DNA of 64,000 nt from Bacteroidia bacterium. GTDB taxonomy: Bacteria; Bacteroidota; Bacteroidia; Bacteroidales; GWA2-32-17. Both the position numbers and the translations under genes were made by a program. The stretch is from NCBI GenBank assembly GCA_016218155.1, contig JACREQ010000046.1, forward strand, positions 1 through 64,000, in the 5' to 3' direction. Of this stretch, positions 13,601 through 19,381 are shown piece after piece. Position 1 is the first letter of the stretch, and every line of letters starts with the position of its first letter. The notes beneath the pieces were generated by a model. The model had not been told where the DNA came from. It saw only the letters and a program-made list of their open reading frames with translations, and made no database searches.

Positions 13601-14630
13601 AATATACTCTGTAACAATTACAGATAGCAATGGCTGTGTAAGTGATACTACAGTAACAGTGACTTCACCAATTGTTGGTTTAAATTCAAACTTTACTGTA
13701 GCTGATATCTCTTGCTTTGGTAATAGTAATGGAATACTTTCAACAAATGTTTCAGGTGGTACTTCTCCATATTCTTATTTGTGGAATACTACACCTGTTC
13801 AAACAAGTTCAAGTTTGAATAATCTTATTGCCGGAAGTTATACTGTAAGTATAACAGATGCTAAAGGATGTATGTTAATTGAAACAGGTGTTATTAATGA
13901 GCCAACACAGATTTTAGCAGTAACTACTTCAACAAATCCTAGTTGTGGAGGTAATTCTAATGGTACTTCATTAGTAACAGCAACAGGTGGAACTTCTCCA
14001 TATACATATGCCTGGTCAAATAGTAGTCAGGATTCCTTAGCTACTGGTCTGGCATCAGGAAATTATATTGTTACTGTATATGATTCGCATTTATGTACTA
14101 CAACTGCCACATCTCAGTTATTTAGTCCACCATCAATGGTGTTGGATACAGTGTACGGAACAAATAGTTTAAATAATATGGGCTTTATACATATATCTGT
14201 TACAGGCGGTGGTTTACCAATTACTTATATATGGTCTAATGGTGGAACATCTGCTAATTTAGATGACTTATCTGCTGGTGACTATACTGTAACAATAACA
14301 GATGCATTTTCTTGTTCTTTAATTGAAACATTTACAATAGATATTCCATTATTGATACCATCAGTTATTACTCCAAATGGTGATGGTAAAAATGATGATC
14401 TGGAAATAATTGGAATTGCAGGATATGAAGATGTTTCAATTGAAGTTTATAACCGCTGGGGAGATTTACTATTTAAATTCGATGGAACAGGATTGGATTA
14501 TACTAATGCATCAAATAGATGGAAAGGAGTATTTAATAGTAAAGATTTACCAATGGGAGGATATGTATATATAGTTAAGTTAGGAGAAGAAAAAGATCCA
14601 ATAACCGGTGTTGTTTCGATTATCAGATAA
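4686..14630 (+). CDS. Giant SprB-repeat adhesin (3,314 residues), T9SS type B cargo
   Basis: I chose the ATG at 4686 because it opens a clear signal peptide (MRKKILVLILLALIFY...LSAQ). Earlier in-frame start codons would put about 30 polar residues before it. Residues ~30-420 form an N-terminal region with a CDGAIPLCF motif and a jelly-roll-like WYTFTV segment, then an Ig-like domain. About 37 SprB repeats of 70-77 residues follow by my count, typically SCNGGNNGTATVTxSGGTPxYTYLWSNG...AGTYTVTVRDANNCS...TQP. The protein ends in a CHU_C domain nearly identical to that of the preceding gene. Expected location is the cell surface after Sec and T9SS export. Family role is adhesion or gliding; whether this organism glides cannot be read here. 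Repeats 9-13 and 21-25 are a duplicated block. Confidence 0.92.
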   Translation: MRKKILVLILLALIFYSSSETLSAQCTNSSFYPSTAYSAPTTAVYTISTCNYQSEYNQMTGAVSGASYTSTASIAGTYITIRSGTYNGAVVASGTTPLTWTATAGGVFFTHYNTNSSCGTASTCMTTTVSRNAAVAPTVQDCDGAIPLCFATYSTVVSYSGTGNYPNEISTTGGCPANCLLSGEKNDVWYTFTVQNSGTVSFAITPNSSGDDYDWAVYNLTNANCADIYSNTSLQVSCNYSATDGTTGPNGSGSNSCESATGGVYNAALNVTTGQTYVVNVSNFSSTQTGYSINFGGTAQIVDNTGPYLYAVAASPSCGQNFVTVRFSENVSCSTVQNTDFTISGPGGPYTVSSVWSSVCSAGGSYDRDYTLNVSPAFTSGGTYTIGLVANSVSDICSHPTGGQTLNFSVTGVTSNASVVSNVNCFGQSNGSATASGSGGTAPYTYTWSNGATTATATGLASGNYSVTVRDAVGVCNAVSSVNISQPSNLTSTVSKTNVSCNGGNNGTASVSALGGSPGYTYSWSTGATSSSISGLTAATYTVTVTDTHGCTSTGSTTLTQPTLLTTSISSQTNVGCSGGNNGAATVTASNGTPAYTYSWSNGQTAATAINLVAGTYTVTVRDANLCSSTKTVTITQPSALTSSISGSTQVLCFGGNNGSATVTQSGGTPGYTYTWSNSQTTVTAINLAIGTYSVTVRDANSCTSVSSVTITQPTAVSAVLTKTNVSCNGGNNGTATATPSGGTPGYTYTWSNGQTTQTATGLSAIAYSVTVKDANNCSTVQSISVTQPTTLASSISSSTNVACNGGANGTATAAGSGGTPAYNYTWSNGQTVATASGLLAGSYSVTVRDANNCSSISSVTISQPTSVSATTSSVSVLCNGGNTGTATATPLGGTPGYTYLWSNAQTTATATGLIAGTYSVTVRDVNLCSTTSSVTVNQPTALTTSISSSTNVSCNGGNNGAATVAASGGTPSYTYLWSNSQTGATATGLIAGSYSVTIRDANNCSSTQSVNITQPLVLAATASATNTSCNSGSNGSATASPSGGTSPYTYNWFPSGQTTQTATNLSAGTYSVTVTDNKGCTIIKSAVVSQPAAIALTSSKTDATCGNSNGSASVSASGGTPGYTYLWSNGGTTSSISGIIAGSYTVTVRDANNCSNTSTVAVNNTGAPSVTASAPNNVSCFGGNNGSASISASGGTPGYTYLWSNGATGTSITNVVANNYSVTVTDALGCKASTSISITQPTALLASITGNISPLCFGSNNGSATVSASGGTVSYTYLWSNGSTLSTASSLIAGTYTVTVTDSHSCTTTASATVTQPTVVTGTISSSTAVSCNAGSNGSATVTPGGGTPTYTYLWSQGTTTATVTNLVAGTYTVTVRDVNNCSSTASVTISQPTALSSTTANTSVSCNGGSNGTATLTVSGGSPTYTYLWSNSQTTATATGLSAGTYTVTATDSHSCTHTNTVTVSQPTVLTSSITGSTNVLCNGGSTGTAIVTQSGGTPSYTYLWSNGQTTANASGLAQGTYSVTVRDANNCSSTSSVTVTQPTALVASISSSTNVSCNGGNNGTAIASPSGGTPSYTYLWSNAQTTSTATSLIAGNYTVTIRDANNCTSTSSVTITQPVVLTSSISSSTQVSCNGGNNGSATATQSGGTPTFTYTWSNGQTNSTASNLVAGTYSVTIRDANNCTSSSSLTITQPTQLTSSITASTNVSCNSGSNGSATVTPVGGTPSYIYLWSNSQTTPIATGLSAGSYTVTITDNKGCTSISSVTINQPTTLTSSISGSSQVLCFGGSSGTATVTQSGGTPSYTYLWSNSQTTGTATGLSVGTYVVTVRDAQNCTSTSSVTITQPTQLTSSISSSTNVACNGGNNGSATVLPAGGTPSYTYFWSTGQAVATTTGLNAGIYTVTITDANNCTSTSSVTVTQPVMLTSSTTVVNTTCNGGANGTSTVTAIGGTGPYTYYWFPSGQTTQIAINLASGSYQVTVTDSHSCSSISTSNVGQPAAISLTPAFTNATCGNSNGSASVAASGGTPGYTYLWSNGGTNSTISAIPAGAYSVTVKDVNNCSSTTSVSVNNTGAPSVSLVTSNNVSCNGGSNGSAVVTVTGGTLPYASYLWSNGATDTLINNVSANNYSITITDALGCQASISVNITQPPALVASITGTSMPSCYGYADGSASANSVGGTPSYFYNWSNGTNTPTANGLISGTYSVTVTDTKGCTSTTTANVSQPTQVSGIISSYTNTTCNGGSDGSATVAPSGGTPDYTYLWSDGSSTATATNLSAGNYIVTITDSHSCTAITNTSISQPANLMVNIPTVSPVNCFGGADGLANASTSGGTGPYTYQWSNGVLTSNNPGLIAGTYQVTATDSHGCTGSNSVVITEPSQLVASASVINSVSCFGGSNGSASASAIGGSPSYSYHWFNGSPNPNTGGLSAGTHSVTVTDINFCTSVATVVITEPALLATTQVVDSVICNNTATGQIDLTAIGGTNPYTYHWNNNSANEDLLNVSAGNYLVTVTDANFCSTTQSITVYEPSSITATFVPVSSHCNLNDGSLTVNPIGGTPAYTFLWDANASGQITSTATSLLSGSYDVTVTDSHACSYTFTGSVSDLNAATLAFDIITPNPCFGDTLGYVHSTITSGGTPPFNYLWSNGAVADTIYNVASGSYTLTLTDATGCVTIDTVNVLQPGLLQVNIDSLHPVTCFNGTDGSMNISMIGGTPGFNYIWQDGSGNLISSTNSINNLPAGVYYITVTDNHNCTFSSSYSLPQATELVSLMQTPIMPKCNASNDGQAIVVASGGTAPYSFLWSDILNTASDTILTLGGTADYFVTITDDHGCTTIDSVHIDAPTPVVLSGNSFQSTCIGSDGWAYVEATGGTPAYNFLWSNSSVNDTIVNLAAGNYTVTVYDANACTSTYTAIINSINAGQVQVDNIVNVNCYGDSTGSISVSLLGGTAPFIYLWSNGATSDSLINLASAIYSVTITDSNGCVSDTTVTVTSPIVGLNSNFTVADISCFGNSNGILSTNVSGGTSPYSYLWNTTPVQTSSSLNNLIAGSYTVSITDAKGCMLIETGVINEPTQILAVTTSTNPSCGGNSNGTSLVTATGGTSPYTYAWSNSSQDSLATGLASGNYIVTVYDSHLCTTTATSQLFSPPSMVLDTVYGTNSLNNMGFIHISVTGGGLPITYIWSNGGTSANLDDLSAGDYTVTITDAFSCSLIETFTIDIPLLIPSVITPNGDGKNDDLEIIGIAGYEDVSIEVYNRWGDLLFKFDGTGLDYTNASNRWKGVFNSKDLPMGGYVYIVKLGEEKDPITGVVSIIR
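5932..14340 (+). repeat. Array of about 37 degenerate SprB repeats (~225 bp each)
   Basis: Successive units share a Cys-Asn/Phe-Gly-Gly start, a GGTPxYTY-W core and an AGTYxVTVxD end. The central units are the most alike; the last ten or so diverge and resemble those of the upstream adhesin. A higher-order period of 12 units (about 2.73 kb) is visible: the run with WFPSGQTTQ, then CGNSNGSASV, then NNTGAPSV occurs at about 7741-8880 and again at about 10471-11610. Confidence 0.88.
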
Positions 14631-14655
14631 TATTAATTTTTATTTTTTTATTATT

Positions 14656-14684
14656 AAAGGCTCCGAAAGGAGCCTTTATAATTT
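14656..14684 (+). terminator. Terminator of the second adhesin gene
   Basis: Stem aaaggctcc / ggagccttt with a GAAA tetraloop at 14665-14668, followed by a short AT-rich tail with four Ts. The stem is the same as that of the terminator at 4377. Confidence 0.75.
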
Positions 14685-14716
14685 TATCTATTTTTTTTAT
14701 TTCTAAAAAAACAAAT

Positions 14717-14724
14717 TAACTTTG
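14717..14724 (+). promoter_or_regulatory. Candidate -7 box of the riboswitch transcript
   Basis: TAACTTTG matches TAnnTTTG. Transcription would start about 6 bases downstream, just before the riboswitch P1 stem at 14735. No good -33 TTTG is visible at the expected distance. Confidence 0.5.
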
Positions 14725-14734
14725 CGCCGTTAGC

Positions 14735-14826
14735 TCAATGGGGTGCCTTAATATAACGGGCTGAGATCATACCCTTTGGACCGGGACAGGTAATGCTGAG
14801 CCGGGAAACCAAAAGACCTCCATTGA
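14735..14826 (+). promoter_or_regulatory. TPP riboswitch (THI element)
   Basis: The conserved thiamin-pyrophosphate aptamer sequences are present in order: GGGGTGCC near 14740, CTGAGA at 14761-14766, ACCC at 14771, and GGTAATGC at 14789-14796. P1 is formed by tcaatgg (14735-14741) pairing perfectly with ccattga (14820-14826). The element ends 36 bases before the start codon of the TonB-dependent receptor. In this clade TPP binding normally lowers expression. No clear downstream terminator hairpin is seen, so control may be translational. Confidence 0.95.
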
Positions 14827-14862
14827 CAATTTAATTATTGTCGAATTTTAAAATGAGTTATT

Positions 14863-17268
14863 ATGAAAAAAATTTGTTTTTTGTTTCTGCAATTATTTGC
14901 AGTAAGTTTTGCTTTTGGTCAGTTTACCATTTCGGGAAAAGTTTTAGATGAAACAAACCAGCCTTTAGTGTCGGCAACAATATTGGTTGAAAATACTTTT
15001 GCCGGAACCTATTCAAATCAAAAAGGGGAGTTTGTTTTAAAAAATTTAAAAAAGGGAGAGTATAGTATTAAAGTTTTATTTATTGGTTATGCAACTATAA
15101 TTAAAAATGTAAAACTTGAAAAAGATGAATCTATTGAGTTTATTATGAAACACTCATCTATTGTTGCCGATGAGATAATTGTGCAGGCAACAAGAGTAGC
15201 AGATAAAACACCAACAACATACTCAACAATTAATAAAGAAGCAATTGCTAAAAATAATTCTGGGCAAGATATTCCATACTTATTAAGTTTAACTCCCTCT
15301 ATGGTGGTTTCATCTGATGCAGGAACCGGTATAGGTTATACCACAATTAATATTCGTGGTTCTGATGTTAAAAGGATAAATGTTACAGTAAACGGGATTC
15401 CGTTAAATGATGCAGAATCTCATGGTGTGTGGTGGGTTGATTTACCGGATATTGCTTCTTCTGTAGAAAATACACAGATTCAAAGGGGAGTTGGAACTTC
15501 AACAAATGGTGCAGGTGCTTTTGGTGCAACTATTAATATGCAAACTTTTACGTTGAATCGCGAACCATATGCAGAGGTTAGTTCTTCTTACGGATCTTTT
15601 AATACAAGTAAAAATACCATAAATGTCGGAACCGGATTAATAAATAAAAAATTTGCAGTTGATGCAAGGCTGTCAAAGTTATGGTCTGATGGTTATGTCG
15701 ACAGAGCATTCAGCGATTTAAAATCATTTTATGTTTCAGGTACAATGTATGGAAAATCAAGTATTCTGAAATTTGTTACTTTTTCTGGTCAGGAGCATAC
15801 TTATCAGGCATGGTACGGAGTACCAAAAGATTCATTAAAAACAAACCGCACATATAATCCTTACGATTATAAAAATCAAACCGATAATTACTGGCAGGAT
15901 AATTATCAGTTACATTATTCAAAAGAAATTAACAGCAATTTAAATTTAAATGTGGCACTTCATTATACCAGAGGTAAGGGGTATTATGAAAACTCTGAAC
16001 CGGGAAACAGTTTTGACTCATATAATCTTCCCAATGCAATATTTGGAACAGATACCATAACGTCAACAGATTTTATAAATCAGAAATGGTTGAAAAATGA
16101 TTTTTATGGATTAACCTATTCACTTAATTATAAAAAGAAAAGATTAAATACTGTTTTGGGAGGTGGCTGGAATCAATATAAAGGAGACCATTACGGAGAT
16201 ATTATATGGGCGAAAATTGTAACTTTTTCTGGAGAAAAATACCGTTGGTATAAGGGAACAGGTGATAAAAAAGATTTAAATGTTTTCTTGAAAACAAATT
16301 ACCTAATAACAGGAAACCTTAGTCTTTATGCTGATCTTCAACTTAGAAATATTGATTATTCAATTGCTGGTTTTGATGATAATCTTAAAGATGTAACCCA
16401 GCATAATGCTTATACTTTTTTTAATCCTAAAGCGGGTCTGTTTTATGAATTTAACGAAAAGCAAAATGTATATGTCTCTTTTGGAGTTGCACAGCGTGAA
16501 CCTGATCGTGGAAATTTTGTAGATGCTGATTCTGGTAAAATACCAAAACCAGAAAAACTTTACGATTTAGAAGCAGGATATGAATTTCGCAATGCAAAAT
16601 TTATGTTTCGTGGTAATATATTTCACATGAAATATATCGACCAATTAATTATGACCGGCGAAATAAATAATGTTGGAGCTGGTGTTATGACAAATGTTAA
16701 GGATAGTTATCGTGAGGGAATTGAGCTTGAAGCAGGATATAAAATTCTGAAAAATCTTCAGTGGAATGCAAATCTTATGTTAAGCAAAAATATTATTCCT
16801 GAATATACCGAGTATGTTGATAACTGGGATACATGGGGACAAGATTCTACGGTCTTAAAAAATATGACAATTTCTTTTTCACCTTCAGTTATTTTTAATA
16901 ATGTTCTCCAGTATCAGCCTGTAAAAAACTTTACAATTGAATTTGCTTCAAAATATGTGGGAAAGCAGTATACAGATAATACTACAAATAATAAATTTAT
17001 GAGTACTGCATTTCATGATAGCATATATACCGATAATCGTGTAATTGATGCGTATTTTGTAAATAATTTAAGTTTAAGTTACTCTATTTCGGGAAAGTTA
17101 TTTAAAGAAATTCAGTTTCAGTTTACAATAAATAATCTTTTTAATGAGAAATACGAAACTAATGCCTGGGTATATAGCTATATTTCTAATAATAAATATT
17201 CTGATATGAATGGATATTTTCCGCAGGCAACCAGAAATTTTATGGGCAGAGTAGTATTCAAATTTTAG
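14863..17268 (+). CDS. TonB-dependent outer-membrane receptor, predicted thiamin or thiamin-precursor importer
   Basis: 801 residues. A signal peptide (MKKICFLFLQLFAVSFAFGQ) is followed by a carboxypeptidase-D-regulatory-like beta-sandwich (about 22-105; GKVLDETNQPLVSATILVEN), a plug domain (about 110-230; NIRGSDVKRINVTVNGIPLND) and a 22-stranded barrel ending in the aromatic residue of GRVVFKF. The fold and export are established for the family. The substrate is inferred from the TPP riboswitch directly upstream, as for riboswitch-controlled thiamin receptors described in Bacteroides. No inner-membrane transporter (PnuT-like) or thiamin kinase follows, so the uptake path must be completed elsewhere. 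No SusD-type lipoprotein is adjacent. Confidence 0.93.
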   Translation: MKKICFLFLQLFAVSFAFGQFTISGKVLDETNQPLVSATILVENTFAGTYSNQKGEFVLKNLKKGEYSIKVLFIGYATIIKNVKLEKDESIEFIMKHSSIVADEIIVQATRVADKTPTTYSTINKEAIAKNNSGQDIPYLLSLTPSMVVSSDAGTGIGYTTINIRGSDVKRINVTVNGIPLNDAESHGVWWVDLPDIASSVENTQIQRGVGTSTNGAGAFGATINMQTFTLNREPYAEVSSSYGSFNTSKNTINVGTGLINKKFAVDARLSKLWSDGYVDRAFSDLKSFYVSGTMYGKSSILKFVTFSGQEHTYQAWYGVPKDSLKTNRTYNPYDYKNQTDNYWQDNYQLHYSKEINSNLNLNVALHYTRGKGYYENSEPGNSFDSYNLPNAIFGTDTITSTDFINQKWLKNDFYGLTYSLNYKKKRLNTVLGGGWNQYKGDHYGDIIWAKIVTFSGEKYRWYKGTGDKKDLNVFLKTNYLITGNLSLYADLQLRNIDYSIAGFDDNLKDVTQHNAYTFFNPKAGLFYEFNEKQNVYVSFGVAQREPDRGNFVDADSGKIPKPEKLYDLEAGYEFRNAKFMFRGNIFHMKYIDQLIMTGEINNVGAGVMTNVKDSYREGIELEAGYKILKNLQWNANLMLSKNIIPEYTEYVDNWDTWGQDSTVLKNMTISFSPSVIFNNVLQYQPVKNFTIEFASKYVGKQYTDNTTNNKFMSTAFHDSIYTDNRVIDAYFVNNLSLSYSISGKLFKEIQFQFTINNLFNEKYETNAWVYSYISNNKYSDMNGYFPQATRNFMGRVVFKF

Positions 17269-17448
17269 TTTAGATTTGTTAATTATTATTAATTGATAAT
17301 CAAGACAATAAAATTGTAACAAATTAAAGAACTGTTGCTTAACATGTTTTTAATTAATATGCTCAATATCAGAATATAATAGGGTGTATTGTGTGATTTG
17401 CACGAAAGTGTTAAGGAACATAATAGTTAAAAGACAGCTTATAAGATA

Positions 17449-17456
17449 TATCTTTG
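17449..17456 (+). promoter_or_regulatory. Candidate -7 box for the cDPGS-like gene
   Basis: TATCTTTG matches TAnnTTTG and lies 35 bases before the ATG at 17492. No matching -33 TTTG is visible. Confidence 0.35.
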
Positions 17457-17491
17457 TGAAATCCTAATTCAAAAAAATAAATTCTCTGGTT

Positions 17492-18859
17492 ATGGCAAAA
17501 AAAAATGTAATTATTATTGGAGCTGCTGGAAGAGATTTCCACAATTTCAATACTTTCTTCAGAGGTAATACTGATTATAATGTAGTAGCTTTTACAGCTG
17601 CTCAAATTCCAGACATTGATGGAAGAAAATATCCGGCTGAATTGGCAGGAAAAGATCTTTATCCAGCAGGAATTCCAATCTTTGACGAAAAAGATTTGGT
17701 AAAACTTATTCAGGAACATAAAGTTGATGTATGTGTTTTTGCATACAGTGACGTTCCTCATACAAGAGTTATGAATATTGCATCAATAGTTATGGCTGCA
17801 GGAGCAAGTTATATGCTTTTAGGTCCTAATGATACAATGGTAAAATCAACTAAACCTGTTATCTCAGTTGGTGCTACCCGTACAGGTTGCGGTAAAAGCC
17901 AGACTTCACGCAGAATAGTTGAGATTCTTATGAAACAAGGCTTAAAAGTTGTTGCTGTTCGTCACCCAATGCCTTATGGTGATTTAGTAAAACAAAAAGT
18001 TCAGCGTTTTGCAACAGTAGCTGATTTAAAACTTCACGAGTGCACAATCGAAGAAATGGAAGAATACGAACCACATGTAGTTCGCGGAAACGTTATTTAT
18101 GCTGGTGTTGATTATGAAGCAATTCTTCGCGCTGCTGAAAACGATCCTGATGGTTGTGATGTTGTATTATGGGACGGTGGAAATAACGACTTCCCATTCT
18201 ATAAATCTGATTTATCAATTTGTGTAGCCGATCCATTACGTCCAGGTGCAGAAACATCTTTCCATCCTGGTGAAACTACAGCTCGTTTAGCTGATGTAAT
18301 CGTTATCAATAAAATTGATAGTGCATCTTTAGAAAATATAAATATTGTTCGCGAAAACCTACGCAATATTAATCCAAATGCAATTATTATTGATGGTGCT
18401 TCTCCGCTAACAGTTGATAAACCTGAGCTTATTAAAGGTAAACGTGTATTAGTTGTTGAAGATGGACCAACCTTAACTCATGGTCACATGAAAATTGGTG
18501 CTGGTACAGTTGCAGCTCAAAAACATGGTGCTGCTGAATTAGTAGATCCACGTCAATATGCAGTTGGTAAACTTGCTGAAACATTTGCTATTTATCCAAA
18601 CATTGGTACTTTATTACCAGCTATGGGTTATGGTGATGAGCAGGTTCGCGATTTAGAGCGTACAATTGAAAATACACCTTGTGATACAGTTGTAATTGCT
18701 ACTCCAATTGATCTTCAGAGAATTATTAAAATCAATAAACCAACAGTAAAAATTGGTTACGATTTACAGGAAATTGGTAGTCCAAACCTTGACGAAATTT
18801 TATGCGATTTTATGGTAAAACATAATCTTGCAAAAAAAGGTTGCTCATGCTGTAGCTAA
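17492..18859 (+). CDS. Cyclic 2,3-diphosphoglycerate synthetase-like P-loop GTPase
   Basis: 455 residues. An N-terminal Rossmann-like segment (KKNVIIIGAAGRDFHNFN) is followed by a P-loop at 127-136 (GATRTGCGKS), a VWDGGNND-like acidic motif and a VINKID nucleotide-specificity motif. It ends in a cysteine-rich tail (KKGCSCCS). This layout is that of the COG2403 family, whose characterised members make cyclic 2,3-diphosphoglycerate in thermophilic methanogens. Bacterial members are mostly annotated by similarity only, and the reaction here is not established. It is monocistronic, with a terminator at 18882. Codon usage looks somewhat more optimised than in its neighbours, which hints at strong expression (my impression, not measured). 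Confidence 0.8.
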   Translation: MAKKNVIIIGAAGRDFHNFNTFFRGNTDYNVVAFTAAQIPDIDGRKYPAELAGKDLYPAGIPIFDEKDLVKLIQEHKVDVCVFAYSDVPHTRVMNIASIVMAAGASYMLLGPNDTMVKSTKPVISVGATRTGCGKSQTSRRIVEILMKQGLKVVAVRHPMPYGDLVKQKVQRFATVADLKLHECTIEEMEEYEPHVVRGNVIYAGVDYEAILRAAENDPDGCDVVLWDGGNNDFPFYKSDLSICVADPLRPGAETSFHPGETTARLADVIVINKIDSASLENINIVRENLRNINPNAIIIDGASPLTVDKPELIKGKRVLVVEDGPTLTHGHMKIGAGTVAAQKHGAAELVDPRQYAVGKLAETFAIYPNIGTLLPAMGYGDEQVRDLERTIENTPCDTVVIATPIDLQRIIKINKPTVKIGYDLQEIGSPNLDEILCDFMVKHNLAKKGCSCCS

Positions 18860-18881
18860 TTTCTTAAGTTAAATAAAAATT

Positions 18882-18912
18882 AAACGCTTCCTGTTTCGGA
18901 GGCGTTTTTTTT
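18882..18912 (+). terminator. Terminator of the cDPGS-like gene
   Basis: Stem aacgcttcc / ggaggcgtt (one G-T pair) with a 6-base loop, followed by an uninterrupted run of Ts. Confidence 0.85.
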
Positions 18913-19103
18913 ATGTTAAAAAATTAATTTGCACATTATTTATAATATGGGTTTAATGGAAAAGCAAAAATTTATATAACAAATTTCAGAATATTATAAC
19001 TAATACCTTTTTTATCCGTATATTATATAAAATCAGGTATTTTAACGTATTGTATAAAAATACATATATAATTAATTTTACTAACCCTAAAAACTAATTT
19101 ATT

Positions 19104-19292
19104 ATGTTAGAATTTTCCAAAACTATACTCGAAAAAGTTAGCTTTAGTGAGTATTTATTTGCCAAGGAACTTAGAAAGCTTATAATTTACCTTGGCGATG
19201 ATAACGAATCAATAAAAGAATTACAGCAATGGAGCTATGAAAACTATGGAAGACAGTTTCCATCGGTTTTTACAAAAGTTTTTAATGCGTAA
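19104..19292 (+). CDS. Small conserved-looking protein, 62 residues
   Basis: An acidic/aromatic helical protein starting MLEFSKTILEKVSFSEYLFAKEL and ending GRQFPSVFTKVFNA. It has no signal peptide, membrane segment or cysteine. I do not recognise a named family, but the composition and codon use are those of a real gene, with no competing frame. It lies alone between the terminator at 18882 and a convergent gene. The leader from 18913 to 19103 is AT-rich with no obvious structure. Confidence 0.6.
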   Translation: MLEFSKTILEKVSFSEYLFAKELRKLIIYLGDDNESIKELQQWSYENYGRQFPSVFTKVFNA

Positions 19293-19347
19293 TTGTTTTA
19301 TTTATTGTTACTTTAAGTGAAGTTAAATACACTATCCGAATTTGATT

Positions 19348-19372
19348 TAATCGGGATTTTAAACCCCGATTA
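19348..19372. repeat. Palindrome between convergent genes
   Basis: Perfect stem taatcggg / cccgatta with a 9-base loop. It could act as a weak terminator for either gene. The core atcgggattt recurs in the gap at 44831-44880, suggesting a dispersed intergenic motif. Confidence 0.5.
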
Positions 19373-19381
19373 GAAATGGTT

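Noticed and set aside
14725-14826. A tRNA-like reading of the gccgttagctcaatggggtgcc segment
   Set aside because: The tagctcaatgggg string looks like a tRNA D arm, but no anticodon or T arm follows; the TPP riboswitch explains the whole region.
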